Below the pieces are notes generated by a model, which made no database searches, was not told the origin of the DNA, and saw nothing but the letters and a program-made list of their open reading frames with translations. Shown piece after piece: positions 1-9,365 of a stretch of DNA of 64,000 bases (position 1 is its first letter; each line of letters starts with the position of its first letter). The DNA lies in NCBI RefSeq assembly GCF_015352455.1, contig NZ_JADKPN010000002.1, positions 62,001-126,000 of the forward strand, written 5' to 3'. Made by a program: the position numbers and the translations under genes. Origin of the DNA: Nocardioides islandensis (lineage in GTDB: Bacteria > Actinomycetota > Actinomycetes > Propionibacteriales > Nocardioidaceae).

Positions 1-351
1 CGATCCGGTGGCGCTGGCCCACGCCCCGGGCCCGAGCTCGGTGACGAGGTCGCGAGCCGCGTCGGCGGACCGCACGTCGTTCCAGAGCAGGGCCGGCCGG
101 ACCACGTCGCCGCGCTCGTCGAGGGCGACCAGTCCGTGCTGCTGGCCGGCGATCGAGAGGGCCGTCACGTCCGCGAGGCCGCCGGCGCGGTCCAGCGCCT
201 CCTGGAGCGCGAGCCACCACGCCTGCGGGTCGACCTCGGTGCCGTCGGGGTGCGTGGCCGAGCCCTCCCGGACGAGCGCGCCGGAGTCCGCGTCCCGGAT
301 GACGACCTTGCACGACTGCGTCGAGGAGTCGACCCCGGCGACGAGGGTCAT
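1..351 (-). CDS. xylB: Xylulokinase, N-terminal part (runs off window)
   Basis: FGGY-family kinase that phosphorylates D-xylulose with ATP, the step after xylose isomerase. Only the first 117 residues lie inside the window. The visible part opens with the phosphate-binding strand [12 protein letters not shown] (residues 4-15) and carries [13 protein letters not shown] (66-78) and a WND motif (90-92), all typical of XylB. Its ATG overlaps the xylA stop codon (ATGA), so the two genes are translated as one operon. The family is clear; integrity of the rest cannot be judged. Confidence 0.93.
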   Translation of the reverse strand, partial: MTLVAGVDSSTQSCKVVIRDADSGALVREGSATHPDGTEVDPQAWWLALQEALDRAGGLADVTALSIAGQQHGLVALDERGDVVRPALLWNDVRSADAARDLVTELGPGAWASATGS

Positions 352-1526
352 CCGATCAGGTGCTCGAGAGCCAGCTGCTGCAGCCGCACGAACCCGAAGT
401 CGCGCTCGGCGGCGACATCCGGGTCGAACCCGTCGTCCCCGGCCAGCAGGTCGGACACCGACTCCCCCGGAGCCATCGTCGGCTCGGCGAGCTCCGGCAG
501 CCCGGCGTACGCCATCGCCTCGGTGACCCGGCTGTCGGCCCGGAAGGCGCGGGCCTTCTCGGCGAGCATCAGGTATGTCGCCATGTTGGCCTTGGCCGAC
601 TCCCAGACACCGGCCATGTGCTCGGTGCGCGAGGGCTTGTAGTCGAAGTGGCGCGGCCCGTCGTACCTCGGGCCGTCCGGTCGGCTCGGGAAGCCGTTCT
701 CCAGCAGGTCGACGGTGAAGAACGCCGACATGAGGTCGCCGTGACCGAACACCAGGTCCTGGTCGAACTTGATGCCCCGCTGTCCGTTGAGGTCGATGTG
801 GAAGAGCTTGCCGCTCCACAGCGCCTGCCCGAGGGCGTGCGTGTAGTTGAGCCCGGCCATCTGCTCGTGACCCGTCTCGGGGTTGAGGCCGACGATGTCG
901 CCGTGCTCGAGCTCGGCGATGAGCGCCAGGGCGTGGCCGACCGTGGGCAGGAAGATGTCGCCACGTGGCTCGTTGGGCTTCGGCTCCAGCCCGATGCGCA
1001 GGCCGTACCCCTGGGACTTGATGTAGCCGGCGACGGTGTCGAGGCCCTCCCGGTAGCGGTCGAAGGCGGCGTGCAGGTCCTTCGACCCGTCGTACTCGCT
1101 GCCCTCGCGACCTCCCCACATCACGAACGTCGATGCGCCCATCTCCGCCGCGAGGTCGACGGCCCGCAGCACCTTGCGCAGCCCGAACCGACGCACGGAC
1201 CGGTCGTTGCTGGTGAGCCCGCCGTCCTTGAAGACCGGGTGGGTGAAGGTGTTCGTGGTGACCATCTCGATCACCAGGCCGGCCGTGTCACAGGCCTGCT
1301 TGAAGGACTGGGCCGCCTTCGCGCGCGCGCTCTCGTCGGCGCCGAAGTCGAACACGTCGTTGTCGTGGAAGGTCACGCCCCATGCGCCCAGCTCGGCGAG
1401 GCGTCCGGCGTACTCCTCGGGGGCGAGAGCGGGCCGGCTGGCGGTCCCGAACGGGTCGACGCCGAGCCACCCCACCGTCCACAGGCCGAAGGAGAACCGG
1501 TCATCCGGCTGAGGTGCACGAACCAT
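348..1526 (-). CDS. xylA: Xylose isomerase
   Basis: Cytoplasmic TIM-barrel enzyme converting D-xylose to D-xylulose. At 392 aa it matches the short actinomycete (class I) xylose isomerases. The catalytic His is at residue 54 in [10 protein letters not shown]. The metal-binding segments [21 protein letters not shown] and [15 protein letters not shown] appear in the expected order. An AGGAG ribosome site lies six bases before the ATG at 1526. It overlaps xylB downstream by four bases and is divergent from the ROK regulator, its likely repressor, across a 63-bp AT-rich gap. Confidence 0.97.
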   Translation of the reverse strand: MVRAPQPDDRFSFGLWTVGWLGVDPFGTASRPALAPEEYAGRLAELGAWGVTFHDNDVFDFGADESARAKAAQSFKQACDTAGLVIEMVTTNTFTHPVFKDGGLTSNDRSVRRFGLRKVLRAVDLAAEMGASTFVMWGGREGSEYDGSKDLHAAFDRYREGLDTVAGYIKSQGYGLRIGLEPKPNEPRGDIFLPTVGHALALIAELEHGDIVGLNPETGHEQMAGLNYTHALGQALWSGKLFHIDLNGQRGIKFDQDLVFGHGDLMSAFFTVDLLENGFPSRPDGPRYDGPRHFDYKPSRTEHMAGVWESAKANMATYLMLAEKARAFRADSRVTEAMAYAGLPELAEPTMAPGESVSDLLAGDDGFDPDVAAERDFGFVRLQQLALEHLIG

Positions 1527-1543
1527 GAGCTGCTCCTGTGGTA

Positions 1544-1564
1544 TTTGTTGTATGGCTAAACATA
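1544..1564. promoter_or_regulatory. Candidate XylR operator between xylA and the ROK gene
   Basis: The short xylA/ROK intergenic region is much more AT-rich than its surroundings. It holds an imperfect inverted repeat, TTTGTT (1544-1549) and AACATA (1559-1564), nine bases apart. ROK regulators commonly bind such AT-rich repeats next to the genes they control. This is inference from position and symmetry; the repeat is weak. Confidence 0.35.
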
Positions 1565-1589
1565 ATGGGTTCGACGGGTAGGGGCAAGG

Positions 1590-2711
1590 GTGACCGGATC
1601 ACGAGAAGGACCGTCGCGACAGGCGTCGTTGCGGGACAGCAACCTGCGCCTGGTGCTCGCGACGGTGCTGGCGGCCGAGGAGCCACCGTCCCGCGCCGCG
1701 GTGGCGGCGACGACCGGGTTGACCCGCTCCACCGTGTCGCGCCTGGCGGACGAGCTGGTCACCGGCGGTCTGCTCGACGAGCTCGACCGGTCGCCGGCCC
1801 CGGGGCGCGGCCGCCCGGGCACGCCCCTCGTGGCGGGGTCGGGCGTGGCCGCCCTGGGGATGCAGGTGAACCCGGGCTTCCTGGCCGCCAGGGTCGTCGA
1901 CCTCCGGGGTCGGGTCCTCTCCGAGGACCTCGTCCCCGGTGACCTCTCCGGGAGCGATCCTGTCGAGGTGCTGCGCCGGCTGGGCCTCATGGCGCGCACG
2001 GTCGAGCGCGCCGCTCCTGCCTCGACGCGGCTGGTCGGACGGGGGCTGGCCGTGCCCGGCCTGGTCGCGGCCCGGCACGGCCGGTTGCTCAGCGCGCCCA
2101 ACCTGGGGTGGGCCGACGTGCCCATCAGGCGCCTGTTGCCGCGCGGCCTCGGGGGATCCGCCCTCACGGTGGCCAACGAGGCCGAGCTGGCGGCGCGGAC
2201 CGTGGCGGCAGCCGCGCCGGGACGACCGGGTCCGTACACCGACTTCTTCTACGTCTCCGGCGAGGTCGGCGTCGGCGGGGCCATCGTGCTGGACGGACGC
2301 GTGTTCGGCGGCCGCTACGGCTGGGCCGGCGAGGTCGGGCACATCACCGTGGACACCGACGGCCCGCCCTGCTCGTGCGGCTCGCGGGGCTGCCTCGAGC
2401 AGTACGCCGGCCTGCGCGCGCTGCGCCAGGACGTCGAGCGGGCCGGATGGGCCCTCGGCGTCGCGCTGGCCGCCGTGGTCAACCTGCTCGACATCCCGAC
2501 GATCGTGCTCGGAGGCCATCTCGCCCACGCGGCCGACGCGCTGCGACCGGGAGTGCTGCGCGAGATGGAGCAACGAGTGCTCTCGTCGCCCTGGCGACCG
2601 CCGGACGTCCGGGTGGCCGACGAGGACCCCGCGGCCGGTGCGACCGGCGCGGCGTACCAGGTCTTCGACCAGGTCCTCGACGCTCCGGCGTCGCTCGTGC
2701 CCCAGCGCTGA
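1590..2711 (+). CDS. ROK-family transcriptional regulator (XylR-like)
   Basis: Probable xylose-responsive repressor of the divergent xylAB operon. The N-terminus has a winged helix (about residues 20-75, with [16 protein letters not shown] as recognition region). It is followed by the ROK sugar-binding fold with [10 protein letters not shown] and the zinc/ROK signature [19 protein letters not shown]. At 373 aa it is shorter than most relatives. The segment between the zinc motif and the terminal [13 protein letters not shown] helix looks about 35-45 residues shorter than usual, without a frameshift. The chosen start is GTG at 1590. Xylose as effector is inferred from position. Confidence 0.88.
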   Translation: MTGSREGPSRQASLRDSNLRLVLATVLAAEEPPSRAAVAATTGLTRSTVSRLADELVTGGLLDELDRSPAPGRGRPGTPLVAGSGVAALGMQVNPGFLAARVVDLRGRVLSEDLVPGDLSGSDPVEVLRRLGLMARTVERAAPASTRLVGRGLAVPGLVAARHGRLLSAPNLGWADVPIRRLLPRGLGGSALTVANEAELAARTVAAAAPGRPGPYTDFFYVSGEVGVGGAIVLDGRVFGGRYGWAGEVGHITVDTDGPPCSCGSRGCLEQYAGLRALRQDVERAGWALGVALAAVVNLLDIPTIVLGGHLAHAADALRPGVLREMEQRVLSSPWRPPDVRVADEDPAAGATGAAYQVFDQVLDAPASLVPQR

Positions 2712-2739
2712 GCGCCGTCGGGGTCGGTGTCGCGGGCCC

Positions 2740-3504
2740 CTACCGGGCCGGGCCCAGGTCCGGCCTGATGCGCAGGTGCGTCACACCGCCGTCGACCTCG
2801 AGCGCTGTCCCGGTCGTGGAGCCCGAGCGCGGGCTGGCCAGATAGGCTACCGCCCCGGCCACCTCGTCCGGGGTGACCATGCGCCCGGTCGCCTGTCGTG
2901 CATCGAGGGCCCGTCGCTCGGCGGCAGGATCGTCGAACTGCTGCAGCATCCGGTCGACGAACGCCGTGTGCACCGTGCCGGGACTCACCGCGTTGACCCG
3001 GATCCCCTCCCGGACGTGGTCGGTCGCCATGGCGTAGGTCAGCGCGAGCACGGCTCCCTTGGACGCACTGTAGAGAGCCCGGTGGGGCAGGCCGTTGAGT
3101 GCGGCGATCGAGCAGACGTTGACGACGGCCGCGGCGGGCGAGCGCCGTAATGCCGGGAGTGCGGCAGCCGAGACGCGGGCCATGCCGACCACGTTGACGT
3201 CGAGCACGCGGTGCCACTCCGCGTCGTCGTTGTCCTCCACGGTCCCCACCGCGGACATGCCGTCGTTGTTGACCACGACATCCAGGCGTCCGTGCCGGTC
3301 CAGCACTGCGCGGACCGCATCGTCGACCTGGGCGCGATCGGTGACGTCGCACCGGAGCTGGTCGGTCCCGCCGGAGGGATGCACGTCGAGCACGGCGACG
3401 ACCGCGCCCCGGGCGCGCAGCTCGCCGACGATCGCGGCACCGATGCCGGCGGCGCCGCCCGTGACCAGCCCGACCAGGCCGGCGAAGTCACTCGCCACGG
3501 TCAC
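2740..3504 (-). CDS. SDR oxidoreductase, candidate 2-keto-3-deoxy-L-fuconate dehydrogenase
   Basis: Classical short-chain dehydrogenase of 254 aa. The nucleotide-binding motif is TGGAAGIG near residue 15, and the active-site pattern YSASK is near residue 150 after a catalytic Ser in NVCSIA. The usual NNAG reads NNDG here. It is the last gene of the leftward sugar-acid operon; its GTG start overlaps the stop of the FAH-family gene (GTGA). In known non-phosphorylating L-fucose pathways an SDR oxidises 2-keto-3-deoxy-L-fuconate just before an FAH-family hydrolase cleaves the diketo product, so that step is the best guess. Substrate is inferred from context. Confidence 0.8.
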   Translation of the reverse strand: MTVASDFAGLVGLVTGGAAGIGAAIVGELRARGAVVAVLDVHPSGGTDQLRCDVTDRAQVDDAVRAVLDRHGRLDVVVNNDGMSAVGTVEDNDDAEWHRVLDVNVVGMARVSAAALPALRRSPAAAVVNVCSIAALNGLPHRALYSASKGAVLALTYAMATDHVREGIRVNAVSPGTVHTAFVDRMLQQFDDPAAERRALDARQATGRMVTPDEVAGAVAYLASPRSGSTTGTALEVDGGVTHLRIRPDLGPAR

Positions 3505-4355
3505 GGAGCGGCCTCGAACCGTTGGCGCGCGCGACCCAGCCCGTCGATCCAGAGCTCGACCTCGTCACCGGGCCGCAGGTACGGCTCGCCAGGCGTCCCC
3601 AGCCCGACGCCCGCCGGCGTACCCGTGTTGATGAGGTCGCCGGGGTTCAGCACCATGAACTGGCTGAGGTACCACACGAGGTGGTGGACCCCGAAGAGCA
3701 TCTCCGCCGTGCTGCTCTTCTGGCGTACGACGCCATTGACGGCGAGCCCGACCTCCAGGGCCTGGACGTCCGGGACCTCCTCCGGCGTGACCAGCTCCGG
3801 ACCCAGCGGGTTGAACGTCTCGCAGCTCTTCCCCTTGTCCCACTGACCACCCCGTTCGAGCTGGAAGGCCCGCTCGGACACGTCGTGCGAGATCACGTAG
3901 CCACCGACGCACGAGGCGGCGTGGTCGGGGTCGTCGAGGTACCGAGCCTGGGCCCCGATGACGACGCCCAGCTCGACCTCCCAGTCGGTCTTCGTCGATC
4001 CCCGGGGGATCAGCACGGTGTCGTAGGGGCCCACCACGGTCGTCGGATCCTTCATGAAGACCACCGGTTCCGCGGGCGGTTGCGTCCCTGTCTCACGCGC
4101 GTGGTCGCGGTAGTTCAGGCCGATGCACACCACCTTCCCGGGCCGCGCGACGGGCGCTCCCACCCGCAGCCGCTCGGCGCCGGAAAGGACGGGGAGCCCC
4201 CCTCTTCCGATCTCGTGGTGCACGAGCGCGGGCTCCGTGCGTGTGAGGAAGGCGCCGTCGAGGTCCTCGGTGAGCGGGCGCAGGTCGAACGTGCCGTCGT
4301 CCGTGCACGCGACCGGGATCTCGCGGCCACGCTCACCGAGCCTGCGGTAGCGCAT
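3501..4355 (-). CDS. FAH-family hydrolase, candidate 2,4-diketo-3-deoxy-L-fuconate hydrolase
   Basis: Member of the fumarylacetoacetate hydrolase family (284 aa). The core begins at GKVVCIGLNYRDHA (about residue 73). It carries the metal-binding DWEVELGVVIG segment, the FNPLGPEL stretch and the C-terminal INTGTPAGVGLG signature. These enzymes cleave C-C bonds of acylpyruvates with Mg or Mn. In L-fucose pathways the homologue splits 2,4-diketo-3-deoxy-L-fuconate to pyruvate and lactate, which fits the neighbouring L-fuconate dehydratase and SDR. The gene overlaps the downstream SDR by four bases. Alternative substrates in this broad family cannot be excluded. Confidence 0.82.
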   Translation of the reverse strand: MRYRRLGERGREIPVACTDDGTFDLRPLTEDLDGAFLTRTEPALVHHEIGRGGLPVLSGAERLRVGAPVARPGKVVCIGLNYRDHARETGTQPPAEPVVFMKDPTTVVGPYDTVLIPRGSTKTDWEVELGVVIGAQARYLDDPDHAASCVGGYVISHDVSERAFQLERGGQWDKGKSCETFNPLGPELVTPEEVPDVQALEVGLAVNGVVRQKSSTAEMLFGVHHLVWYLSQFMVLNPGDLINTGTPAGVGLGTPGEPYLRPGDEVELWIDGLGRARQRFEAAP

Positions 4356-4397
4356 GCGGGACTCCTTCGGTGATCGCGGACGGCGTCTGCGGCGTCC

Positions 4398-5498
4398 TCA
4401 TCGCTGGACGCGCGCCCCTGCGCCGCGCACGAGGGCCTCGACCTCGGCCAGGGTCGCCATCGAGGTGTCGCCGGGGGTCGTCATGGCCAGCGCCCCGTGA
4501 GCGGCGCCGTACTCGACCGCGGTCGCGAGGTCCCGCCCCGTCAGGAGCGCATAGACCAGCCCGGAGGCGAAGCTGTCGCCACCGCCGACCCGGTCGAGGA
4601 TCTCCAGGCCGTTGCGCTGGGTGGCTCGGACCAGGCCGTCCTCGGCCGACCAGGCGAGCGCGCCCCAGTCGTTGCGGTTCGCGCTGTGCACGCTCCGGAG
4701 CGTCACGGCGGCGACCTGGAGCTGCGGCAGGTCCCGGGCCACGGTGCCGAGCATCGCGGCGTAGTCCTCGGGTCGCAGCTCGGTGAGGTCGGGCGAGGCG
4801 CCCTCCACGGCGTACCCGAGAGCGGCGGTGAAGTCCTCCTCGTTGCCGATGAGCACGTCCACCAGCCCGGCGATGCGGGCGTTGACCTCGCGGGCCCGGG
4901 CCGGGCCCCCGACCGAGCTCCACAGACTCGGCCGGTAGTTGAGGTCGTAGGAGACCACGGTCCCGTGCCGGCGTGCCGACTCCATCGCCGCGACGACGAC
5001 GTCGGTGGTTCCGGCCGACAGCCCGGCGAAGATGCCACCGGTGTGGAACCAGCGCACTCCCAGCCGGCCGAACAGCTCTTCCCAGTCCGTGTCACCCGGC
5101 TCGAGCTGGCTCGCAGCGCTGTGGCCCCGGTCGGAGACGCCCTTGGCGCCGCGCACTCCGAAGCCGCGTTCGGTGAAGTTGAGCCCGTTGCGCACGGTGC
5201 TTCCGATCCCGTCGTCCGCGGCCCACGTGATCCAGCTCGTGTCCACGCCTCCCGCGAGCACGAGACCCTCGACCAGGCGGCCCACCTCGTTGTCGACCAG
5301 CGCGGTGACGACCGCCGTCCGGAGGCCGAAGCTGCGACTCAGGCCCCGCGCGACGTTGTACTCGCCGCCGCCCTCCCACACCCGGAACTCCCGTGCCGTG
5401 CGGATCCGGCCCTCGCCGGGGTCCAGCCGCAGCATCACCTCGCCGAGGGAGACCGCGTCGTACGCACACTCCTCGCGCAGGCGGGTGTGGAAGGTCAT
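4398..5498 (-). CDS. kdgK: PfkB-family sugar kinase, probable 2-keto-3-deoxygluconate kinase
   Basis: Ribokinase-fold kinase of 366 aa. The N-terminal region has the LGEVMLRLDPGEG segment and a GGGEYNVARGLSRSFG glycine motif, typical of KDG kinases. The C-terminal catalytic signature DRVGGGDSFASGL contains the base Asp. It would phosphorylate 2-keto-3-deoxygluconate to KDPG, the substrate of the aldolase encoded immediately upstream. The start codon overlaps the aldolase stop (ATGA). The pair implies that a second sugar acid, a uronate or aldonate, enters the same operon. Specificity is inferred from the pairing. Confidence 0.85.
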   Translation of the reverse strand: MTFHTRLREECAYDAVSLGEVMLRLDPGEGRIRTAREFRVWEGGGEYNVARGLSRSFGLRTAVVTALVDNEVGRLVEGLVLAGGVDTSWITWAADDGIGSTVRNGLNFTERGFGVRGAKGVSDRGHSAASQLEPGDTDWEELFGRLGVRWFHTGGIFAGLSAGTTDVVVAAMESARRHGTVVSYDLNYRPSLWSSVGGPARAREVNARIAGLVDVLIGNEEDFTAALGYAVEGASPDLTELRPEDYAAMLGTVARDLPQLQVAAVTLRSVHSANRNDWGALAWSAEDGLVRATQRNGLEILDRVGGGDSFASGLVYALLTGRDLATAVEYGAAHGALAMTTPGDTSMATLAEVEALVRGAGARVQR

Positions 5499-6127
5499 CG
5501 CAGGTGCTCCACCAGCGTGGTCGCCTCGCGGACGTCACGGGCGATCCGCTCGAAGTCACCCGAGTCGACCGCGTCGCGCGGCGCCAGCCACGTCCCGCCG
5601 ACGGCAAGGACGGACGTGAGGCGCAGGTAGTCGCCGAGCTCGGCGGCGCCGATGCCGCCCGTGGGCACGAACCGCGCGGACGGGAACGGTGCCGAGAGGG
5701 CGGCCACCATCGCGGCGCCCCCGGCGGCGGCGGCGGGGAAGAACTTGACCACGTCACGGCCCGCTTCCAGCGCCGCCTGGAGCTCGGTGGCGGTCGCGAC
5801 CCCCGGCACGAGGAGGACACCGAGCTGCCGGCACTCGCGGTCGACCGCTGCGCTGAAGCCGGGCGACACGACGTATCGAGCACCGGCGGCGACGGCCTGC
5901 TCCACCTGTGCGGGGCGTACGACGGTCCCGGCGCCGACCACGAAGCCGGGACAGGCGGTCATGGCCGAGATGACCGACAGGGCCGCCGGGGTTCGCAGGG
6001 TGACCTCCGCCGACGGGAGGCCGGCGTCACTCAAGGTCTCGGCCAACGGCCATGCGCGGTCCGCGCGGTCGACCACGACGACCGGAACCAGTCGGTGCCG
6101 GCCGTGGAACTCGAGGACGTCGTTCAC
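5495..6127 (-). CDS. eda: KDPG/KHG-type aldolase
   Basis: Class I aldolase of 210 aa that cleaves 2-keto-3-deoxy-6-phosphogluconate to pyruvate and glyceraldehyde-3-phosphate. The AEVTLRTP segment carries the catalytic Glu. GFVVGAGTVV follows, and VVKFFPAAAAGG holds the Schiff-base Lys. The open frame extends far upstream, but the start is placed at GTG 6127 because it overlaps the upstream SDR stop (GTGA) and gives a normal Eda N-terminus. Downstream it overlaps the KDG kinase gene by four bases. Confidence 0.88.
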   Translation of the reverse strand: MNDVLEFHGRHRLVPVVVVDRADRAWPLAETLSDAGLPSAEVTLRTPAALSVISAMTACPGFVVGAGTVVRPAQVEQAVAAGARYVVSPGFSAAVDRECRQLGVLLVPGVATATELQAALEAGRDVVKFFPAAAAGGAAMVAALSAPFPSARFVPTGGIGAAELGDYLRLTSVLAVGGTWLAPRDAVDSGDFERIARDVREATTLVEHLR

Positions 6128-6909
6128 CGGCCCAGCCACCCGCCGTCGACGGGCAGGACCGTGCCGTGCACGTAGTCGGACGCGCGGCTGGACAGGAACA
6201 CGGCGGCGCCGCCGAGATCCTCCGGTGATCCCCAGCGGCCGGCCGGGATCCGTTCGAGGATCGCCCGGTGGCGCTGCGGGTCCCGGCGCAGGGCGTCGGT
6301 GTTGTCGGTGGCGAAGTAGCCGGGAGCGATCGCGTTCACGTTGACCCCGTGGGGGGCCCACTCGTTCGCGAGTGCCCGCGTCAGTCCGGCGATCCCACTC
6401 TTGGCTGCCGCGTAGCTCACCACGTTGACGCCGCCCTGGTAGCTGAGCATCGAAGCGGTGAAGATGACCTTCCCGGCGCCGCGGGCGACCATCCCACGCC
6501 CGACCTCCCGCGTCAGCACGAACTGGCTCGAGAGGTCCACCTCGAGGACGCGGTCCCAGGACGCGTCGGTGTGGTCGACGGCGGGCGCCCGCTCGATGGT
6601 TCCCGCGTTGTTGACGAGGATGTCGACCGGTCGCCCGTCGTTCAGCTGGTGGGCGAAAGCGGTGACCGCGGCCCGGTCCGCGAAGTCGACGCGGTGGCCC
6701 TCGAAGCTCCGGCCCAGAGCCTCGACGTCGGCCTGGACCTCGCTGCCGGAGGGCTCGAGGGAGGCACTGACGCCGACGATGTCGGCGCCGGCAGCCGCGA
6801 GCGCCCGCGCGATGGCCAGTCCCAGACCACGGCGGGCGCCCGTGACCACCGCGAGGCGACCGCGCAGGTCGAAGCACGACGGGCCGGCGCGCAAGCCTGC
6901 GGTGCTCAT
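6124..6909 (-). CDS. SDR oxidoreductase, KduD / gluconate 5-dehydrogenase-like
   Basis: Short-chain dehydrogenase of 261 aa. It has TGARRGLGLAIA for cofactor binding, NNAGTIERAP (the IERAP stretch is characteristic of KduD and gluconate-dehydrogenase relatives), a catalytic YAAAKSG and a C-terminal PVDGGWLGR. These enzymes interconvert keto-deoxy-uronates or ketogluconates feeding KDG, so it probably supplies the adjacent KDG kinase and aldolase, or acts on the L-fuconate branch. The start at 6909 overlaps the upstream ADH stop (ATGA). Confidence 0.82.
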   Translation of the reverse strand: MSTAGLRAGPSCFDLRGRLAVVTGARRGLGLAIARALAAAGADIVGVSASLEPSGSEVQADVEALGRSFEGHRVDFADRAAVTAFAHQLNDGRPVDILVNNAGTIERAPAVDHTDASWDRVLEVDLSSQFVLTREVGRGMVARGAGKVIFTASMLSYQGGVNVVSYAAAKSGIAGLTRALANEWAPHGVNVNAIAPGYFATDNTDALRRDPQRHRAILERIPAGRWGSPEDLGGAAVFLSSRASDYVHGTVLPVDGGWLGR

Positions 6910-7940
6910 GCCGACCCTCCCGCCGCCCCACAGTCCACGAGGACCTTCATCACCCGACCGCCCCGGGCGAGGCTGTCGAACGCCGCGGGTGCCTGCGCCA
7001 GGACGTCGACCCTCGAGACGATCGCGTCCACCGGGACGGACCCGCGCTCGAGGAGCTCGACCGCCGCGGTGAAGTCGGCCCGCTCGTAGACGCGAGCGCC
7101 AAGGAGCTGGAGCTCCTTCCAGAAGACCCGCCTCATGTCCACGCGTCGGGGCTCCGCGTGGATGCCGACCGCCACCAGCCGGCCCCGGGCGCCCAAGGCG
7201 GCCACCGCCAGGTCGAGGCCCGCCTGGGTGCCGGACACCTCGAACGTCACGGCCGCGCCGGCGCCGCCGGACCAGGCGTCGAGCGCACCGGTCAGGTCCT
7301 CCGAGCCGGAGTCGAGGACGTCGATCCCCAGACCACTCGCGACCGAGCGACGGTACGGGTCCGGCTCGACCAGCAGCACCTCCGCGGCGCGCGTGCGAGC
7401 GACGACGGCGATGAGGACGCCGATGGGGCCGCCGCCGATGACCAAGGCGGACTCCCCCGGCGAGAGCGAAGCGCGGACGACGTCGTGATGGGCCACGGCC
7501 ACGGGCTCGACGAGTGCGGCTGCCCGCAACGACAGGGCGCCGGGCAGGGGTACCAGCAGCTCCTGCGGCACGGTCCAGCGCTGCTGCATGGCCCCGGGTG
7601 AGTCGATCCCCACGAAGTCCAGGTGATCGCAGATGTGTTCGTTCCCGGCGCGGCACGTGGGGCACTGCCCACACCAGCGCAGCGGCATGACCGTGACCGG
7701 GTCGCCGGGCGACCACCCGGTGACGCCCTCCCCCGTCGCGGCCACCCGGCCGGACATCTCGTGCCCGATCACGCCGTGGTCGGCGATCCGCTCGTCCATG
7801 TGCCCGGCCAGGATGTGCAGGTCGGTCCCGCAGATCCCGACGTACGCCACCTCGACCTGCACCTCGCCGGGTCCGGGAGGGCGGGGCGCGACCTCCGCGA
7901 CCTCGATGCCGTAGCCGGCGACGTACTGGGCGGCCAGCAT
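6906..7940 (-). CDS. Zinc-dependent medium-chain alcohol dehydrogenase, candidate sugar dehydrogenase
   Basis: MDR-family dehydrogenase of 344 aa. The catalytic zinc site is ICGTDLHIL...GHEMSGRV. The structural-zinc cysteines lie in RWCGQCPTCRAGNEHIC, and the Rossmann motif is VIGGGPIGVL. Relatives act on polyols, aldonates and threonine. Here it may oxidise the free sugar (for example L-fucose) to its lactone or act on a sugar acid, since no other sugar 1-dehydrogenase is visible in the cluster. The open frame continues upstream, but ATG 7940 overlaps the dehydratase stop (ATGA) and matches the family N-terminus. Confidence 0.83.
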   Translation of the reverse strand: MLAAQYVAGYGIEVAEVAPRPPGPGEVQVEVAYVGICGTDLHILAGHMDERIADHGVIGHEMSGRVAATGEGVTGWSPGDPVTVMPLRWCGQCPTCRAGNEHICDHLDFVGIDSPGAMQQRWTVPQELLVPLPGALSLRAAALVEPVAVAHHDVVRASLSPGESALVIGGGPIGVLIAVVARTRAAEVLLVEPDPYRRSVASGLGIDVLDSGSEDLTGALDAWSGGAGAAVTFEVSGTQAGLDLAVAALGARGRLVAVGIHAEPRRVDMRRVFWKELQLLGARVYERADFTAAVELLERGSVPVDAIVSRVDVLAQAPAAFDSLARGGRVMKVLVDCGAAGGSA

Positions 7941-9241
7941 CACCGGTCCCTCCAGACCGGGCCGTCCGGGAAGCGGTGGTCGAGGACGGACTGTCGGCGC
8001 ATCTCCGCGCTGGTGCCCGGCGCCGTCGGGGCGAGGTAGCGACCGCCGACGACCACCGCCGGGTCGACGAAGTGCTCGTGGAGGTGGTCGACGTACTCGA
8101 CGAACCGGTCGTCCATGGTCCCGCTCACCGCGACGAAGTCGAACATCGCCAGGTGGCGCACCACCTCGCACAACCCGACGCCTCCCGCGTGCGGGCACAC
8201 GGGAATGCCGAACTTGGCAGCGAGCAGGAGGATCGCGACGTTCTCGTTGACCCCCGCCACCCGGCTGGCGTCGATCTGGATGACATCGACCGCGCCGGCC
8301 TGCAGGAACTGCTTGACCATGACGCGGCTGTGGGCGTGCTCGCCCGTCGCCACCCGCACCGGCGCGATCTTCGCCCGGATGACGGCATGGCCGAGGATGT
8401 CGTCGGGACTCGTCGGCTCCTCGATCCAGTAGGGATCGAACTCGCTCAGACGCGCCATCCAGGCCGTGGCCTCGTCGACGTCCCAGCGTTGGTTGGCGTC
8501 GATGGCGATCCCGACGCTTGGACCCACCGCGTCGCGAGCGACCGCCAGCCGTCGCAGGTCGTCGTCGAGGGAGGCTCCGACCTTGAGCTTGATCAGCGGG
8601 AACCCGTCCGCCACGGCCTCGCGGGCGAGGCGGGCCAGCTTGGCGTCGTCGTAGCCCAGCCAGCCCGGCGTCGTCGTGTACGCCGGGTAGCCACGCTCCA
8701 GCAGCACCCGCTGGCGCTCGGCCCGGTCCGGCGCGGCCCCCCGCAGGAGGGCGAGCGCGTCGGCGGGCGTGAGCGCGTCGGTCAGGTACCTGAAGTCGAC
8801 CAGGTCGACGATCTCCTCCGGCTCGAGCCCGGAGAGCAGCTGCCACAGGGGCAGGCCGGCGCGCTTGGCGCGCAGGTCCCAGAGCGCGTTGATCAGCGCG
8901 CCGCACGCCATGTGGACGACACCCTTCTCGGGGCCCAGCCACCGCAGCTGGGGGTCGTGGGTCAGCTCGCGGCCGAACGGACCCAGGTGGGACAGCACGT
9001 CATCGACGTCGCGACCGACCAGCCAGGGCGCCAACGCGGCCGAGGCCACCGTCTGCACGTCGTTGCCGCGCCCGGTGGTGAACGTGAACCCATGTCCCTC
9101 GAGCCCGTCGTCGGCGTCGGTGCGGACCACGACGTACGCCGCCGAGTAGTCGGGCTCCGGATTCATGGCGTCGGACCCGTCCAGGTGCTGGGAGGTCGGG
9201 AACCGGACGTCGATCGACTCCAGCGACACGAATCGCGCCAT
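7940..9241 (-). CDS. L-fuconate dehydratase (enolase superfamily)
   Basis: Mandelate-racemase-subgroup enolase-superfamily enzyme of 433 aa, the usual length for L-fuconate dehydratases. The N-terminal capping domain is [21 protein letters not shown]. The barrel has the acid/base LIKLKVG, metal ligands in [20 protein letters not shown] and TGEHAHS, and the catalytic His in [11 protein letters not shown]. It dehydrates L-fuconate to 2-keto-3-deoxy-L-fuconate. ATG 9241 is preferred because GGAGGAG lies just upstream; an in-frame GTG at 9247 is possible. First gene of a seven-gene overlapping operon reading to 2740. Confidence 0.9.
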   Translation of the reverse strand: MARFVSLESIDVRFPTSQHLDGSDAMNPEPDYSAAYVVVRTDADDGLEGHGFTFTTGRGNDVQTVASAALAPWLVGRDVDDVLSHLGPFGRELTHDPQLRWLGPEKGVVHMACGALINALWDLRAKRAGLPLWQLLSGLEPEEIVDLVDFRYLTDALTPADALALLRGAAPDRAERQRVLLERGYPAYTTTPGWLGYDDAKLARLAREAVADGFPLIKLKVGASLDDDLRRLAVARDAVGPSVGIAIDANQRWDVDEATAWMARLSEFDPYWIEEPTSPDDILGHAVIRAKIAPVRVATGEHAHSRVMVKQFLQAGAVDVIQIDASRVAGVNENVAILLLAAKFGIPVCPHAGGVGLCEVVRHLAMFDFVAVSGTMDDRFVEYVDHLHEHFVDPAVVVGGRYLAPTAPGTSAEMRRQSVLDHRFPDGPVWRDR

Positions 9242-9281
9242 CTCCACCTCCTCCGGTCTTGCGGAGGCTAGGCCCAGGATT

Positions 9282-9292
9282 CATCCGATGTC
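9282..9292. promoter_or_regulatory. Candidate GntR operator before the L-fuconate dehydratase operon
   Basis: CATCCGATGTC lies 41-51 bases upstream of the dehydratase start. Its reverse complement GACATCGGATG is identical to eleven bases of the perfect palindrome before the ABC importer operon at 13961-13975. The core CATCCGATG is itself near-palindromic. The GntR/FCD gene next door is the obvious candidate regulator. Confidence 0.6.
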
Positions 9293-9365
9293 AATGGGGC
9301 TATTCGGCGGCTTTAGGTGCCTCGAACGCATCGTCGGCCCGTATTGATGGGATGTTTGGCGGAGG

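Noticed and set aside
2712..2739. GC-rich possible hairpin between the convergent ROK and SDR genes
   Set aside because: The GGGCCC-type symmetry is common in this GC-rich DNA and no T-run follows, so a terminator is not supported.
7941..8942. Upstream extension of the Zn alcohol dehydrogenase frame
   Set aside because: The extension is antisense-frame noise over the L-fuconate dehydratase gene; the ATGA overlap at 7940 and the family N-terminus set the real start.
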